NCBI GenBank assembly: GCA_963971535.1
Contig: OZ020598.1
Span: 88,488,985-88,552,984, forward strand
Length of the DNA stretch: 64,000 nt
Source of the DNA: Notolepis coatsorum
Taxonomy: Eukaryota > Chordata > Actinopteri > Aulopiformes > Paralepididae
Direction: 5' to 3'
In this document: positions 10,627 through 21,939 of the stretch, one piece after another
How positions within the stretch are numbered: the stretch's first letter is position 1
How the letters are laid out: every line of letters starts with the position of its first letter
Program-made: the position numbers and the translations under genes
The notes under the pieces: generated by a model
Database searches by the model: none
Seen by the model: only the letters and a program-made list of their open reading frames with translations
Told to the model about the DNA's origin: nothing

Positions 10627-11273
10627 GGGTGACAGTGGCTCGGGAGGTAGAGCTGTCGTCTGGTAATCTGGAGGTTCCCAGTTCGATTCCCGCTCCTCCC
10701 GGGCAGTGTGTCGAAGTTCAAGTTCAAGTTCAAGTTCTTTAATAGTTGTCATACAGAAGTACAGAATACTTTCATACAAAATGCTTCTTACTGTTACGCT
10801 CCAGAGACTGTGCTAGACAAGATAGTATCAAATAACATAATAACATAATATAGCATGAATTTAGAAGAAGAAAATGAGGTCACAGTGTTCGGTATAGACA
10901 TATGTACAATGTTCTGAGTTACCATATAATATACAATACACAATACTATGCAGTGTACTAATGTACAGTACTATCTAGTGCAAAGCAGAAATGGGATGAG
11001 GTACAATTTTAGGTACAATTTACAGTAAGGTGTACGAGTTGTAGTGCAATCCTTCATCCATAAATATAAAGTGTGGGGAGTGGGTGCTACAGTGTGTTTG
11101 TTTAAAGTGGGTGTGTCCCTGAGCAACCACCTAATTGCTCCCGATGAGCAGGTCGGCACCTTGCATGTTTGCCTCTGCCGTCTGTGTGTGAATGTGTGAG
11201 TGAATGGGTAAAATGTGAGGAACAAATAGTAAAGCGCTTTGGATAAAAGCTGCGATATAAATGCAGCCATGTG
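10627..11273 (+). repeat. SINE C copy 1 (tRNA-derived), interrupted by a LINE
   Basis: The head at 10627-10715 has an A-box-like GTGGCTCGGGAGGTAGAG and a B box AGTTCGATTCCC. The body resumes at 11107 with GTGTCCCTGAGCAA and ends with AAAGCGCTTTGGATAAAAG at about 11255. The intervening 10716-11106 is a LINE 3' end in opposite orientation. The same SINE, in reverse, is split around 26720-32030. Confidence 0.8.
10716..11106 (-). mobile_element. LINE 3' end fragment (inverted copy)
   Basis: Reverse complement of most of 10150-10550: AAGTTCTTTAATAGTTGTCA, then GCTTCTTACTGTT, CTCCAGAGACTGTG and so on. It begins with repeated GTTCAA, a tail microsatellite. It was inserted 5'-truncated into SINE C. 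Confidence 0.85.
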
Positions 11274-11399
11274 TACTCTCTCTGTAAACATTCTAAACTG
11301 TGTCATCAGTGAAAACGGGGCATCGGTGGCGGTGCCTCCCTACAAATGTTAAAGGGGTAAAACTATGGAATAACTGTGACAATGAATAAATAAAATGTG

Positions 11400-12205
11400 T
11401 AGTTCGATACATATACATTTAAGAAATTGTTCAAATATGGCGGCTAAGTGACGCAGTGGGCAAGGCGCTCGCCACTAACGCAGGAGATGCTGGGTTCGAG
11501 CCCAGCTCTCGGCATTGCTACCAGCTTGGCTGGTCGTTCATACTAATACAATTGGCAGTATTAGGGGGTGGGAAGCTGGTGGGTGGGGATCAGACGTTGT
11601 GGACAGCGACTCCTACAGGTCGGTTGGTGCGCATGCGCAGCAGAATCAGGAAGCAACAAGGGTGGCGTGTCCCTCCCACGCAGACCCTCGCCGCTGAGAG
11701 ATCGCGCTGTTCAGGTGAAAAGATGCGACAGCTGCCTCCTCGTGTACCGGAGGGGACATGTGATGCAAGGCTTGGTCCACATTGCAGCCGACCTGTGGGA
11801 GGCATGGCCTAACAGCATTCGAGACAGGGGAGGGTAGAATTGGACAATACGAAATTGAGATGGGAGAAAAATAGAAAAATGGCAGAAAAAGTAGATAAAA
11901 AAATAAATAAAAAATTGTTCAAATATAAGGTTATACATAAATATAAAACCTTATTATAATCCTAATTATATTTTATTATAACATAACTGTATTACAACCG
12001 ATGAAACTTTCGTAACCTTTTGTTTATGTACAGAATTATGTTTTTTGTTTTTTTTCTTAATAATGTAATGTAAAAAAGGTAGGCAATATAAGCCTTGGCT
12101 TCAGCTTACACCTTTTTCTGTCGTTTTTTTTAAATTTCTTTTTATAAATGTCCTACTACTGTACATTGCTTTGTAAAAGAAGACAGAAATAAAATCATTC
12201 ATCCC
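11400..12205 (+). repeat. LINE 3' untranslated region (host of SINE A copy 2)
   Basis: After the SINE, the sequence continues AT-rich with AGGCAATATAAGCCTTGGCT, a T-run and a terminal AATAAAATCATTCAT. This is the layout of fish LINE 3' ends. No coding part is recognisable. Confidence 0.55.
11439..11911 (+). repeat. SINE A copy 2, complete with 15-bp target duplication
   Basis: This is the best reference copy. The head GGCGGCTAAGTGACGCAGTG is followed by B box GGGTTCGAGCCC, a body containing GACTCCTACAGGTCGG, and an A-rich end. AAATTGTTCAAATAT is repeated at 11424-11438 and 11912-11926. Frames across it (11456-11837) are not genes. The internal promoter boxes indicate RNA polymerase III transcription. 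Confidence 0.93.
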
Positions 12206-12698
12206 TACAAATGATGGATGCACCACTGTACTTCACAGTAAGCCTAACACCTCCCTTACCCAGCGGGAGGATTCTACCTTTGGCTGACTGCTAGACGCTG
12301 GGCTTCCTATGTGGGAGACCAGGTTCAGATCCAGGTGTGTTACATCCTTACAAATTAGCTCTCTATTGATCTGATGTTAGTAATCCTGCTGAAAGTGCAC
12401 ACTTCACACTTTTTGAAAGGGCAGGGTTTCAAGTCAGGGCAGGCGCTATAGGTGCTGTGATTGCTACCGTATCATCTTTTCACACTGAGAACTGAACTCC
12501 AATAAACCCTCCCAAGTGAGACTGCAGCCCTTGATTTACGAGCATCCAGTTGCTTCTAGTTCTGTCCCCGAAGCCTGTTTTTGGGATTCGGACATTTGCC
12601 AGGGTCACGAATGTTAGAATCATCGCTTTTAATCATGCAAAAAATGTATGCACATTTACGCATATAACGTAGTGCATATGCTCATATTGTTGCGGTTA
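12206..12698. other. Unassigned interval
   Basis: No repeat boundary or coding evidence recognised. Confidence 0.35.
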
Positions 12699-14011
12699 TT
12701 AACTCATTGGGCGCCATTCACGAGAAAAGTCGGGTTAACTCGCCATCGCTTGAGCGCCAATCACAAGAAAAGTCGGGTTTTAATCGTTATTTCTTTTATT
12801 CGCTATATCCATTAATTTTTCATCCATCCAGCCTGATGTTATCATTGGGAATGGGTCTGAGCTAGCAAAAGGCCAATACCACCGCCTAACGCCTTCCGGC
12901 CGGTATTGCACATCATTGGAATCCCTCCCCCTTGGGCTGTACGCTGATCTAAGAAGTCCGGTCCAGGTTTTCCTTCTCGGGCATGCAGTATCCTTATAAC
13001 ACATGGACTGGGGAGACTGGGAGCAGCGTGGATTAGGCGTTTTGGTGGTAAAACGTTGGATCAATAAACGCGATCAATATTTGGAATGGCGATCAGGATT
13101 ATTCTTTTTGCAGTACATCAGATGTGAGGTAAGGACTCTATGTTACCAATCTTGGGTTATTCCGATGTTTCTTTCGTAACGATCACGCATGTGTGTGTGT
13201 GTGTAATAATAATAATAATGGATTGGATTTATATAGCGCTCTTCGTGACACCCCAGAGACCCCAGAGCGCTTACAGAGTCCATTATTCGTTCATACACAG
13301 TCGTACCGGTGGTGGTAAGCTACAATTGCAGCCAGAGCTGCCCTGAGGCAGACTCACGGAAGCGTGGCGAATAATCATCGCCTACGGCCCCTCCGACCAC
13401 CACCAACATTCATTCACATGCATACACATTCATACGAGGCAAGTAGGTTAAGTGTCTTGCCCAAGGACACAACGGCAGTGGGATGGACATGGGCTTGAGC
13501 GGGATTCGAACCACCAACCCTTCGATCATTGGACGACCCGCTATACCCCTGAGCCACGCCGCCCCACGTGTGCGTGCGGTTGGCTGTGACCAAGGCACGG
13601 AGAAGCGACTTTTCAGCCCCCGCTTCTGTTCGTGCACGAGGACACATATAATACTGATAATCCAGCGTTATTTTCAGAACGATTCATAAATCAAGCGACA
13701 AATGGCACGATTTCTAAGGAAATGCATTGAAACGCGGTTTGCTCGAGTTTCTTGAGATTAGACAGAATCGCTCTGGAACTATACTCATATTCACCACGGT
13801 ATAAAATGGAAATGTATGTATGAAAAAATTATCAGTTTTTTGCATGTTGACTGGAAGAAACTCACTGACAATCTACGTGTTTATTAGATCCATAGCTATA
13901 ATATTTAATATAGTTTTAGCACTCGCAAACACGGCATTCTCCCCATTGCATTACAGCGATGGCGTTCTAACCAGAAGGTAAACAGCGCCCCCTTGGCGTC
14001 CATTGAGTTAA
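12699..14011 (+). mobile_element. TTAA-flanked DNA element, family F copy 1
   Basis: TTAA occurs at 12699-12702 and 14008-14011. Inside these, the inverted ends are CTCATTGGGCGCC and GGCGTCCATTGAG. TTAA duplications are the hallmark of piggyBac-type (also Kolobok) transposition, but no transposase is seen. The copy has the family core near 13060-13135, ending in the donor-like AGGTAAGG. The right third (TATACTCATATTCACCACGG and onward) matches copies at 40200 and 54760. A TATATAGCGCTC-containing repeat interrupts it at about 13206-13566. Confidence 0.75.
13206..13566 (+). repeat. Interspersed repeat with tRNA-like tail, nested in F copy 1
   Basis: It starts with (TAA)n and GGATTTATATAGCGCTCTTC. 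It contains GTGTCTTGCCCAAGGACAC and ends with GATTCGAACCACCAACCC...CCCTGAGCCACGCCGCC, a common fish interspersed repeat pattern. Read on the minus strand the end resembles a tRNA-derived SINE head. Confidence 0.65.
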
Positions 14012-14044
14012 GAGTAGTAGTAGTAGTAGTAGTACCTATTTACT

Positions 14045-14926
14045 GGTCACGGGAGGCTTCAATAACATTTAGATGGTAATCCATTTTGTGAATACATTTG
14101 GAAATATTGCATCACGCGAGCCTACCGTTGGAGATCCAGGGACCGCCGGCGATCAGATGTGAAAAAAGCGCCCCCTATCGTCTCCCAGATGGTAAATCAC
14201 CTTTTTGGAATGGACTCAATGAAAGTGAATGGGAGAACGGATTTCTGACTCCACATTTTATTCTCACTGATGCAGCCGGGGTTACCAGAGTTCATTCTGG
14301 AGCCTCTGAGCCGCGGGGAATCATGTGTTCTACTGTACACACGTTGGATCAATACACTTATCGATTTTTTCGAATGGTGATCAGGAATTGGAATATACCA
14401 TTTGGATACCATCTAATGTCAGGTAAGGAATCTATGTTATCAGTGTTAGGATAATCAGACTCGTTTTCATGGAGATATAAGCGTTTCCACTATATGTGAT
14501 ATAGCTGTTTTGACTGTAAAAGCCATGAGGAAATAATAGCAGCGATTATCAGCGCATGGCACGAGCGTGCGTGCGCACACATATACTATCGATCATCTAG
14601 CGTTTATTTGAAAACGATTCATAAATAGACAGACAAATGATAACGTTCTGGAATATTCCAGTAAAAGGCGATTATCATAGAATGGGTTATTTTTCCCCGG
14701 AAAACGGGTGATTTTCAAAATGCTATCAAACGGAAATGAAGCGATAAAAATACAATCTGCCTTGCCAATGTTGACTGGAAAATGATTCTTTGATAAGCGA
14801 TGGGCAGATTAGACACATAGCCATAATTTAAAACATAGATTAGGCGATATTAACGTTAACATTGGCCGTGGACCGTGGCATCAAGGGGGTAAAAAGGAAA
14901 ACCCGGCGTGGCACTCAAAGTGATAA
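14045..14926 (+). mobile_element. TTAA-family F copy 2 (left end unclear)
   Basis: The core at 14340-14435 matches the other family members, encodes NWNIPFG and is followed by CAGGTAAGG. The right end CCCGGCGTGGCACTCAAAGTG with ATAA at 14923-14926 looks like the family terminus, with one base of TTAA changed. The left terminus was not found; it probably starts right after F copy 1. Confidence 0.6.
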
Positions 14927-15897
14927 AGGGGTCCTACTAATCACCACAAAGTACCAAAAAAAAATAAGAAAATGTAATAATCTTTTTTTTTTATATATAA
15001 AAAGAAAATCGTCATAACTTAGAAATGAGATTGCATAGGTCTATGAATCAAGATTGCGATTTTTTTTCTCGATTAATTGCCCAGCCCTACCCCAAAGTAC
15101 CCCAAACTAAGTACCCCAAAATTGTGAGGTTTTGTCCGCTGCTCACCAACTTTCTCTGTCTTCTTTAAGCCTACTGTTAGGAATTCCCTACTCTCTCTCT
15201 CTAGCCCCCACCCTCTCGTTCTTTACTCTCAGTGGCCACACCTGTTCGATTATCAATTACCTCTCGCACCTGTGGTGGCAGGCTAATTAGTTCCCCTGTG
15301 GGCTTTAAATACCAGGGCGCTTCCCCTCGTTTCGGCGTGGGGTCGTGTTGTATTCATGCTGAGTCATATTCTCTAACATCTAGACTCTTTCGGGAGATCC
15401 TCTGGTCTACCAATGCTGTATATGGATTTCTCCAGCCTTGAGATGTTTTGCTCCAGCCTTCGTCTGCTGTCGCCGTAGCCTGTGGAGGAGACTGTTCTGC
15501 GCTCCCTGTAACTTCCACGGGAGGCACCCCAGCGTTCCACTGCAGACCCCAGCGCAGCTGTTCGTCCTGACGCACATCTAGACCAACGCGCATCTCCCGG
15601 ACCCTCGGGCTTGGCACGCTCTCCAGTCACCAGCGCGCAACGCGCATCTGCAAGGGCTTGGCACGCTCTCCAGTCACCAGCGCGCAACGCGCATCTTCAA
15701 GGGCTTTGGCCACCTGTCGCCGTTTGCCTGGAGGGAGACATTGTACTGCGCTCTCTAATTCTCTACGGGAGGTATTCCAGTGTTCCACTCCAGACCAGCG
15801 CGCCAGATGCGCTCAAGCCTTCGCCACCTGCCGCCGTTTGCCTGGAGGGAGACACTGTACTGCGCTCTCTAATCCTCTACGGGAGGTATTCCAGTGT

Positions 15898-16080
15898 TCC
15901 ACTTCAGACCTTCGAGCTTGGCACGCTCCTCCGTACCAGCGCACAGACGCGCATCTTCCAGACCTTCGAGCTTGGCACGCTCCTCCGTACCAGCGCACAG
16001 ACGCGCATCTTCCAGACCTTCGAGCTTGGCACGCTCTCCAGACCTCAGCGCGCCGACGCGCATCTTCCAGACCTTCCTGC
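15898..16080 (+). repeat. Tandem repeat, ~57-bp unit
   Basis: About three units run CCTTCGAGCTTGGCACGCTC to GCGCATCTTCCAGA. Related but diverged units lie at 15610-15700. Confidence 0.85.
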
Positions 16081-16128
16081 TTGGCACACTCCTCCACGCA
16101 GACGCACCTGATGCGTCTCTCGGTTCCG

Positions 16129-16585
16129 ACGCGCACACCAAGGTGTGGCGCGCACTCTGTTCCTCGGCTCCGACAGCGGCTACCCGGTGGACGACACCCT
16201 CGCCACCGCCGCTGTTCCGACGCGCACACCAAGGTGTGGCGCGCACTCTGTTCCTCGGCTCCGACAGCGGCTACCCGGTGGACGACACCCTCGCCACCGC
16301 CACTGTTCCGACGCGCACACCAAGGTGTGGCGCGCACTCTGTTCCTCGGCTCCGACAGCGGCTACCCGGTGGACGACACCCTCGCCACCGCCACTGTTCC
16401 GACGCGCACACCAAGGTGTGGCGCGCACTCTGTTCCTCGGCTCCGACAGCGGCTACCCGGTGGACGACACCCTCGCCACCGCCACTGTTCCGACGCGCAC
16501 ACCAAGGTGTGGCGCGCACTCTGTTCCTTGGCTCCGACAGTCGGCTACCCGGTGGACGACACCCTCGCCACCGCCACTGTTCCAG
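16129..16585 (+). repeat. Tandem repeat, 91-bp unit, about five copies
   Basis: AAGGTGTGGCGCGCACTCTG recurs at 16140, 16231, 16322, 16413 and 16504, exactly 91 bp apart. The unit contains CGGCTACCCGGTGGACGACA. Because 91 is not a multiple of three, the repeat is stop-free in several frames at once. Confidence 0.95.
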
Positions 16586-16639
16586 CACTCTGTTCCTCGG
16601 CTCGGACAGCCAGCCACCCGGTGGCGATGCCCTCGCCCC

Positions 16640-17065
16640 GCTGCTGTCCCTGTACCATTACGCATACGCCTGGGTGAGTTTTGATTGTGATGTCACTCAC
16701 CCAGCGTAGTGCCCTTGCCCCCGTTCCCGCTGCTGTCCCTGTACCTTTACGCATACGCCTGGGTGAGTTTTGATTGTGATGTCACTCACTCAGCGTAATG
16801 CCTCTTGCCCCCGTTCCCGCTGCTGTCCCTGTACCTTTACGCATACGCCTGGGTGAGTTTTGATTGTGATGTCACTCACTCAGCGTAATGCCTCTTGCCC
16901 CCGTTCCCGCTGCTGTCCCTGTACCTTTACGCATACGCCTGGGTGAGTTTTGATTGTGATGTCACTCACTCAGCGTAATGCCCCTTGCCCTCGTCCCGCT
17001 GCTGTTCCTGCACCATTACGCATACGCCTGGGTGAGTTTTGATTGTGATGTCACTCACCCAGCGT
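16640..17065 (+). repeat. Tandem repeat, ~90-bp unit with a hairpin
   Basis: CCTGGGTGAGTTTTGATTGT recurs near 16670, 16759, 16849, 16939 and 17028. Each unit can fold, because CTGGGTGAGT is followed by ACTCACCCAG or a near match 25 bp later. Confidence 0.93.
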
Positions 17066-17299
17066 ATTGCCTCCTTTAGTTCTCACTTAGTTATTAGTTT
17101 GGACATTTCATCTCCCACTCTGTTTTGTTCTCTCGTGGATATTATTTTGGACATTTCATCTCCCACTGTGTGTTTGTTCACACGAAGATAGTATTTACTT
17201 TGTTACTTTGTTATTTGGACTGTTCTGCATCTGCTCTGTTTGTTCCCTTTGAATATTAACCCTCTCCTCTGTTCTGCAGAGCGGCCCAGATGTTTTCCC

Positions 17300-17445
17300 A
17301 CCAGTCCCCAGTTCCTCCCTGTCCCCAGCCCGCCTCCGCGGTTCTCTGTCCCCAGTTCCTCCCTGTCCCCAGCCCGCCTCCGCGGTTCTCTGTCCCCAGT
17401 TCCTCCCTGTTCCCCAGCCCGCCTCCGCGGGCCTCAGTCCCCTCT
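17300..17445 (+). repeat. Tandem repeat, ~57-bp C-rich unit, three copies
   Basis: CCCAGTTCCTCCCTGT is followed by CCCAGCCCGCCTCCGCGG, repeated three times. Shorter CTAGTCC-type repeats follow to about 17550. Confidence 0.85.
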
Positions 17446-18286
17446 GTCCCAAGTTCTCCCCTTCTAGTTCCACCTAGTCCCTAGTCCTCTATCCCTAGTT
17501 CTCCTAGTCCCTAGTCCTCTTTCCCTAGTTCTCCTAGTCTCTAGTTCCTCTGTTCCCTAGGCGTTCCCTTAACCTTCCCTTAGGCGTTCCCTTACTTTCC
17601 CATAGTGTTCCCTTTCCTGCCCGCCTCTTAAAGGCACTTTACCTTCCCCTCTTGTGTTATTCCAGTGTTTTGTGTTTTCTCCCTTAAAGGGACAGTGCCC
17701 TTTTTCCCTGTTCTAAATAAATATCTGTTTCTTGGCAAACCATCATACCTGTCTTGTGTTGTGCGATTGGGGTCGGTTACAAACCATAACAAAAATACCC
17801 CAAAGTATACCCTCACATTGCTCACACAGAGCAATGGCAGCCAGACTCATTGGGAGAAATTTGGGGTTCAGTGTCATGCCCAAGGACACTTCGGCATGTT
17901 AACAGAAGGAGCTGGGATTCAAACCAATGACCAAACCATTGACCATATGATCATTAGTTGACCTGCTCTACCTCTGAGCCAGTATTTTGTGGTACAATGA
18001 GGTATACTTTGGGGAACTTTGAGGTTCTTTGGGGTATTTCGTGATACTTTGTGGTATTTTAGGGTATACTTTGGGGTATTTTGGGGTATACTTTGGGGTA
18101 TTTTAGGGTATTTTGGGGTATATTTTGGGGTATTTTGGGGTAAACTTTGGGGTATTTTGCAGTACTTTGGGGTATTTTCTGGTATTTTGGGGTATACTTT
18201 GGGATATTGTGGGGTACTTTGGGGTATTTTGGGGTACTTTGGGGTATTTTGGGGTATACTTTGGGGTATTTTGGGGTACTTTAGGG

Positions 18287-19350
18287 TAGGGCTGGGCGAT
18301 ATGGCCTAAATATGATATCACGATATTTTCTGACCTTTCGGCGATACACGATACGCATCACGATGTTTTTCTTTTTTCCCCCAAACAATTCATTATGAGG
18401 CTTACCAAGACAGTATTTGAGTTTGCAAGCTAACATTAAAGACAAAATAAAATACCCATGCATTTAGCATTTTTATATTATATATTAGATTTAGATTATT
18501 GGATTATTAGATTATATATTGCATATATTTAGCAATGAGATATTATATGATTTAGATCTGAAATATGATGAATTGAAAATGGGGGACCCTGATGTAAACA
18601 AGACGAAAGTCTTTCTCTGGTCTGCATCCTCCAGTCCACTGTTGTTGTATTGAGCTGTACTGTATTGTACCCATGCTGCAATCTGTTAATAACGTTTTCA
18701 TTCATTCAGACGGCAAACAGAATCATTTTGATTGACAGTCGAGTCTGCCAATTACGTCACACCGCTTGCACCCGCCCTGCTGTTCTTAGCACCAATCGGC
18801 AAGCGCGTATTAATTTTTTACTTCCGCCATTGGAGAGCTCAATGACAACAACTTTGGTAGCGGTAGCTCCCCGCGGCCGACGTTTAGCTTTTAGCTCCAC
18901 AGGATGACTAAACGACTGGAGGCATAATGATTTTACTGCAACGGATGTTATAATAAAAGCCTTTCCATACATCTGTCTGATTGAAAACTTTATTAACAGA
19001 CCGCAGAATGGGCACAACTGAGTCAGCACGGGCTGAGATATGAACGACTAATGCTTGCTATATCTAGGTCGACCTCGGACGTTGCTATGTAAATACGCTG
19101 ATGTTATTGAACGTGTAACTATATAACGTTAATGCCACAAAACGAACGCCTTTGTTATCATAAGTAGTAACTTTGATGCAGTAGTGTGTGTGTGGGGCGG
19201 CGCTGTTCAAAAGTTTCAACGTGTGGACCAGATTGACGCGACACAATCCTCTTGGGCAAAACATCACGATATCCACGATACGTTTAAAAAGTGTATCGTT
19301 AATGAACTGTACCCGATATTTATATAATATCGTCATATCGCCCAGCCCTA
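18287..19350. mobile_element. hAT-like element with 8-bp target duplication
   Basis: The ends are TAGGGCTGGGCGATATGG and CATATCGCCCAGCCCTA, inverted. CTTTAGGG is repeated at 18279-18286 and 19351-19358. It sits in the TTTGGGGTA array. The interior carries a LINE 3' tail at 18565-18690. No transposase. A related element with the same ends spans 32635-34402. Confidence 0.88.
18565..18690 (+). repeat. LINE 3' tail fragment (same family as 41081)
   Basis: GAATTGAAAATGGGGGACCC followed by AAGTCTTTCTC, TGCATCC, TATTGAGC and TTTTCATTCATTCA matches the 3' untranslated region of the 41081-42013 LINE. Only this end is present. Confidence 0.85.
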
Positions 19351-19400
19351 CTTTAGGGTATTTTCTGGTACTTTGTGGTGATTAGTAGGACCCCTCTAAA

Positions 19401-19712
19401 GTAGCATTTTTCCACTTCAAGATTTCAAGCTGTTTGTGGCTGGGCTCCGCCCCAAACTGGGAATGCGATTTGAGTGACAGACCCCCACCTGTAGCTCCGC
19501 CCATACTACTCTACTAACGTCAAAGTGAACCTAATACACAAACAAATATGGCTCAAGCATACGTTTTCGAATACAATACAATCCACAAAGGGATGACACC
19601 GAAGCAGGTACCCATGCATAGGATTTTGGGTATAGAGAAAACAAATGACAGGAAGAATAAGATTGCTCTCTCACTCTGTCTAACACACACACACACACAC
19701 ACGCACACGCAC

Positions 19713-19763
<51 letters not shown>

Positions 19764-20267
19764 GCTTGTACTAACGTTAGATTTTCTTGGCGCAATAAAC
19801 AGAGCTAAGATAACCCCCCCCAAACACACACAAGGAACATAATCATTCATTCGCAATACACACAAGTAGGTCTACATATATACAACGAAGCACTAAGATA
19901 CGAGCTAAGATAACGTTAGCTAAGCTAGCAACAATTAGTTAGTTAGCTGACTAATTACGACATTTGTACTTACTGATTCGATATTTTCTTTCGGGTCCCG
20001 AATACTCGGTACAGCACCCTTCTTTAGTTTCATCCTGGAACTCATCCCAGCATCATAAAGTCCTTTATTCTCAATGTCCTCCTTGCAAAAATGTGTGGTA
20101 CACACTCGACTCCGAGCAGTTGGGAGAGCATTCGGCGGGTCACCGAAAACAAACTTGGCCCATTGCTGACGGATCAGCGGGGAGCTCTCAACTCGGCGAC
20201 AAATAATGTTACCTCCTCGGCCAGTTTGACTATAGTATTTTTATGATTTACCAGAAGTGCTGAGTCC
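19401..20267. other. Unassigned interval including part of a TTAA-type MITE
   Basis: At 19395-19500, AGCATTTTTCCACTTCAAGA and GGGCTCCGCCCCAAACTGG resemble the interior of the 42761-43165 MITE. The rest has a CA microsatellite and no supported gene. Confidence 0.4.
19683..19760. repeat. (CA)n microsatellite
   Basis: About 78 bp of CA with a few CG interruptions in the first half. Confidence 0.97.
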
Positions 20268-20280
20268 AATGTAGTAGAAA

Positions 20281-20318
20281 TGGGATCGAATATTCGAAAA
20301 TTCGAATATTCGATCCCA
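20281..20318. repeat. Near-perfect 38-bp palindrome
   Basis: Arms of 18 bp (TGGGATCGAATATTCGAA and its inverse) are separated by two A bases. It lies at the left end of the hAT-like element and is probably part of its subterminal structure. Confidence 0.93.
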
Positions 20319-20429
20319 TATCTACATTCGATTTTCATGTCAGAAAATCGAAAATCATAGCCTAATTGATCTAAAAGATGCACATGCTACTGTTTCTGTT
20401 TGTTTATTAAAACCGGTTGATAGATCCTC

Positions 20430-21005
20430 TACGGATCCTCTACGGCTCACCAAACACTATCAATAAACTCCAATATGTCCAAAACTCTGCTGCCCGCATG
20501 CTCACCTCCACCCGTCGCTCTGATCACATCACCCCTGTCCTCCACGACCTCCACTGGCTCCAATCAAATACAGGATACAATTTAAAATACTACTCATCAC
20601 ATTTAAAGCCCTCAACAACCTTGCCCCTCCCTACCTGTCCGACCTCCTCCACCGTCACACGCCCACCCGTCGCCTTAGGTCTGCAGATGCCAACCTCCTA
20701 ACACCTCCCACGACCAAGCTCCGGACCTGGGGTGACAGGGCCTTTGCTGCTGCTGCCCCCTCCCTCTGGAATGCCCTCCTCAGCCATATCCGTGATGCAA
20801 ACACCCTGACATCTTTTAAATCAACCCTCAAAACCCACCTTTTCAATCTTGCTTTTGACCTCTAATTCTGTCGGTTTTATTTTATTTTGTCATGTATTAT
20901 TTTTGTTCTGTTTTTGTTCTATTTTTTGTTTTGCCATAGTTTTTGTCTCTTCTACCCATGTAAAGCGTCTTTGAGCACCTGGAAAAGCGCTATATAAAAT
21001 AGATG
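20430..21005 (+). mobile_element. LINE reverse-transcriptase C-terminal fragment (broken)
   Basis: The first part translates as INKLQYVQNSAARMLTSTRR with VLHDLHWL, the conserved region after the catalytic domain in L2/Rex-type LINEs. Further on, in a shifted frame, SLWNALL-like sequence and a TFKSTLKTHLF-like end can be read. It ends in AAGCGCTATATAAAATAGAT and (ATT)n. The frame is interrupted, so it is dead. Confidence 0.85.
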
Positions 21006-21186
21006 TATTATTATAGAAGTGCCTATTTATGTGCAATACCCTTTGATTTGAATGATCCATTCTATTCAAAAGAATAACTGAATTTAACTGAAACTGAACA
21101 TTTTAACTGAATTTAAACTGAAACAGAAAATAACAATATATTTTTAATAAAAAATATTTGAATATGTAAGGGATAATGTATGGCTA

Positions 21187-21295
21187 CGAGGTCATTGTCG
21201 CAAAATAATTGACCGACACGGAGTTTAAAATACAGAGGCGCCGCGCCGAGGTGTTTTAAACGTAGTGAAGGTCAATTATTTTGCGACAATGACCG
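21187..21295. repeat. Inverted repeat with 25-bp perfect arms
   Basis: The left arm GGTCATTGTCGCAAAATAAT (plus TGACC) recurs inverted about 57 bp later. A second, smaller inverted repeat (CTGCGGTCATTATT) lies at 21551-21603. Confidence 0.88.
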
Positions 21296-21939
21296 AGTAG
21301 GCTATACATTATCCCGCTTATTACATGGCTAACTTACTAACAATATACCTAATTCATTTGACAAATCGCAGTTGTTCTGTGGCTCTGTCAGCCCAAATAA
21401 AGTGATTATTATTATCGCGGGCAGCCTTCTGGCTCCGCTGTGTTCTGGCTCCGCTCGTCGCTCCGCCCCCTGTCATCGCCGGCAGCAGAACACTGTCTAA
21501 TTGCACTGAAACAGTGTGTGTCAGTGGGCTTGATTGCCAACAGCTGCGCACTGCGGTCATTATTGAAAAAACAGCGGTCATTATTGAAAAATAATGACCG
21601 CAGTCGGGGGGCTATTGACCAATCACAAGCAAGCATTTCGGCGAATGTGAAAACGCCATGTAATAATGGATCTTAAGAACCAGCGATCTTCGAATAAGTC
21701 CCATCCCTAATGTAGTTTGGTGAAAATGCACGTTATAACTTATTATCCATAAGTGTGATTGTTTTTTAACATATCTTGCCCGTTTTGCTCATAACGTTTT
21801 TAAATGCTAACCCAATGCACTGTTAAACTTCAATTACACGCATTTGCTTGCGTACTGCAATAAATAATGGTTGCGTGTGTGCGCCTGGTGGCAACAAACA
21901 TAGAGGGGGCAGGCGTTATTATGCAGATGAGAATTCTTG

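Larger units (their letters stand above)
15175..17791 (+). mobile_element. GC-rich LTR-like element (possible solo LTR) packed with tandem repeats
   Basis: It begins TGTTAGGAATTCCC and ends GGTTACAAACCATAACA, giving TG...CA ends. It has a TATA-like TTTAAATACC at 15304 and AATAAATATC near 17714, as in LTR promoter and polyadenylation regions. No target duplication was found. A relative in reverse orientation starts at 58412 with the mirror of the same terminus. The interior contains several separate tandem arrays, and the long frames that cross them are artefacts. Calling it an LTR rests on the ends and the two signals only. Confidence 0.55.
14927..19400. repeat. Host repeat with long-range inverted ends and TTTGGGGTA minisatellite
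   Basis: GGGTCCTACTAATCACCACA near 14929-14948 recurs inverted near 19378-19397. Between them are ACCCCAAAGTACCCCAAA stretches near 15090-15120 and a long TTTGGGGTATTTTGGGGTAT-type tandem array at about 18000-18286, continued at 19351-19378. The LTR-like element 15175-17791 and the hAT-like element 18287-19350 are inserted in it. Confidence 0.65.
20276..21708. mobile_element. hAT-like element with 8-bp target duplication
   Basis: The ends are AGAAATGGGATCGAAT and the inverted AGGGATGGGACTTATT. AATGTAGT is repeated at 20268-20275 and 21709-21716. Just inside the left end is a near-perfect palindrome (20281-20318). A LINE fragment (20430-21005) is nested in it. No transposase frame found. Confidence 0.8.

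Noticed and set aside
10627..10715. Possible tRNA gene
   Set aside because: It has A- and B-box-like motifs but no complete cloverleaf, and the sequence is repeated as a SINE head at 32031-32125.
11456..11837. Three overlapping frames near 11.5 kb
   Set aside because: All lie within SINE A copy 2, bounded by a 15-bp target duplication.
15611..16709. Long plus-strand frames (166-339 codons) and minus-strand counterparts
   Set aside because: Several frames are open over the same 91-bp and 57-bp tandem repeats; no domain, no splice structure.
15175..17791. Full LTR retrotransposon
   Set aside because: No second LTR, no target duplication and no coding region; kept only as an LTR-like element.
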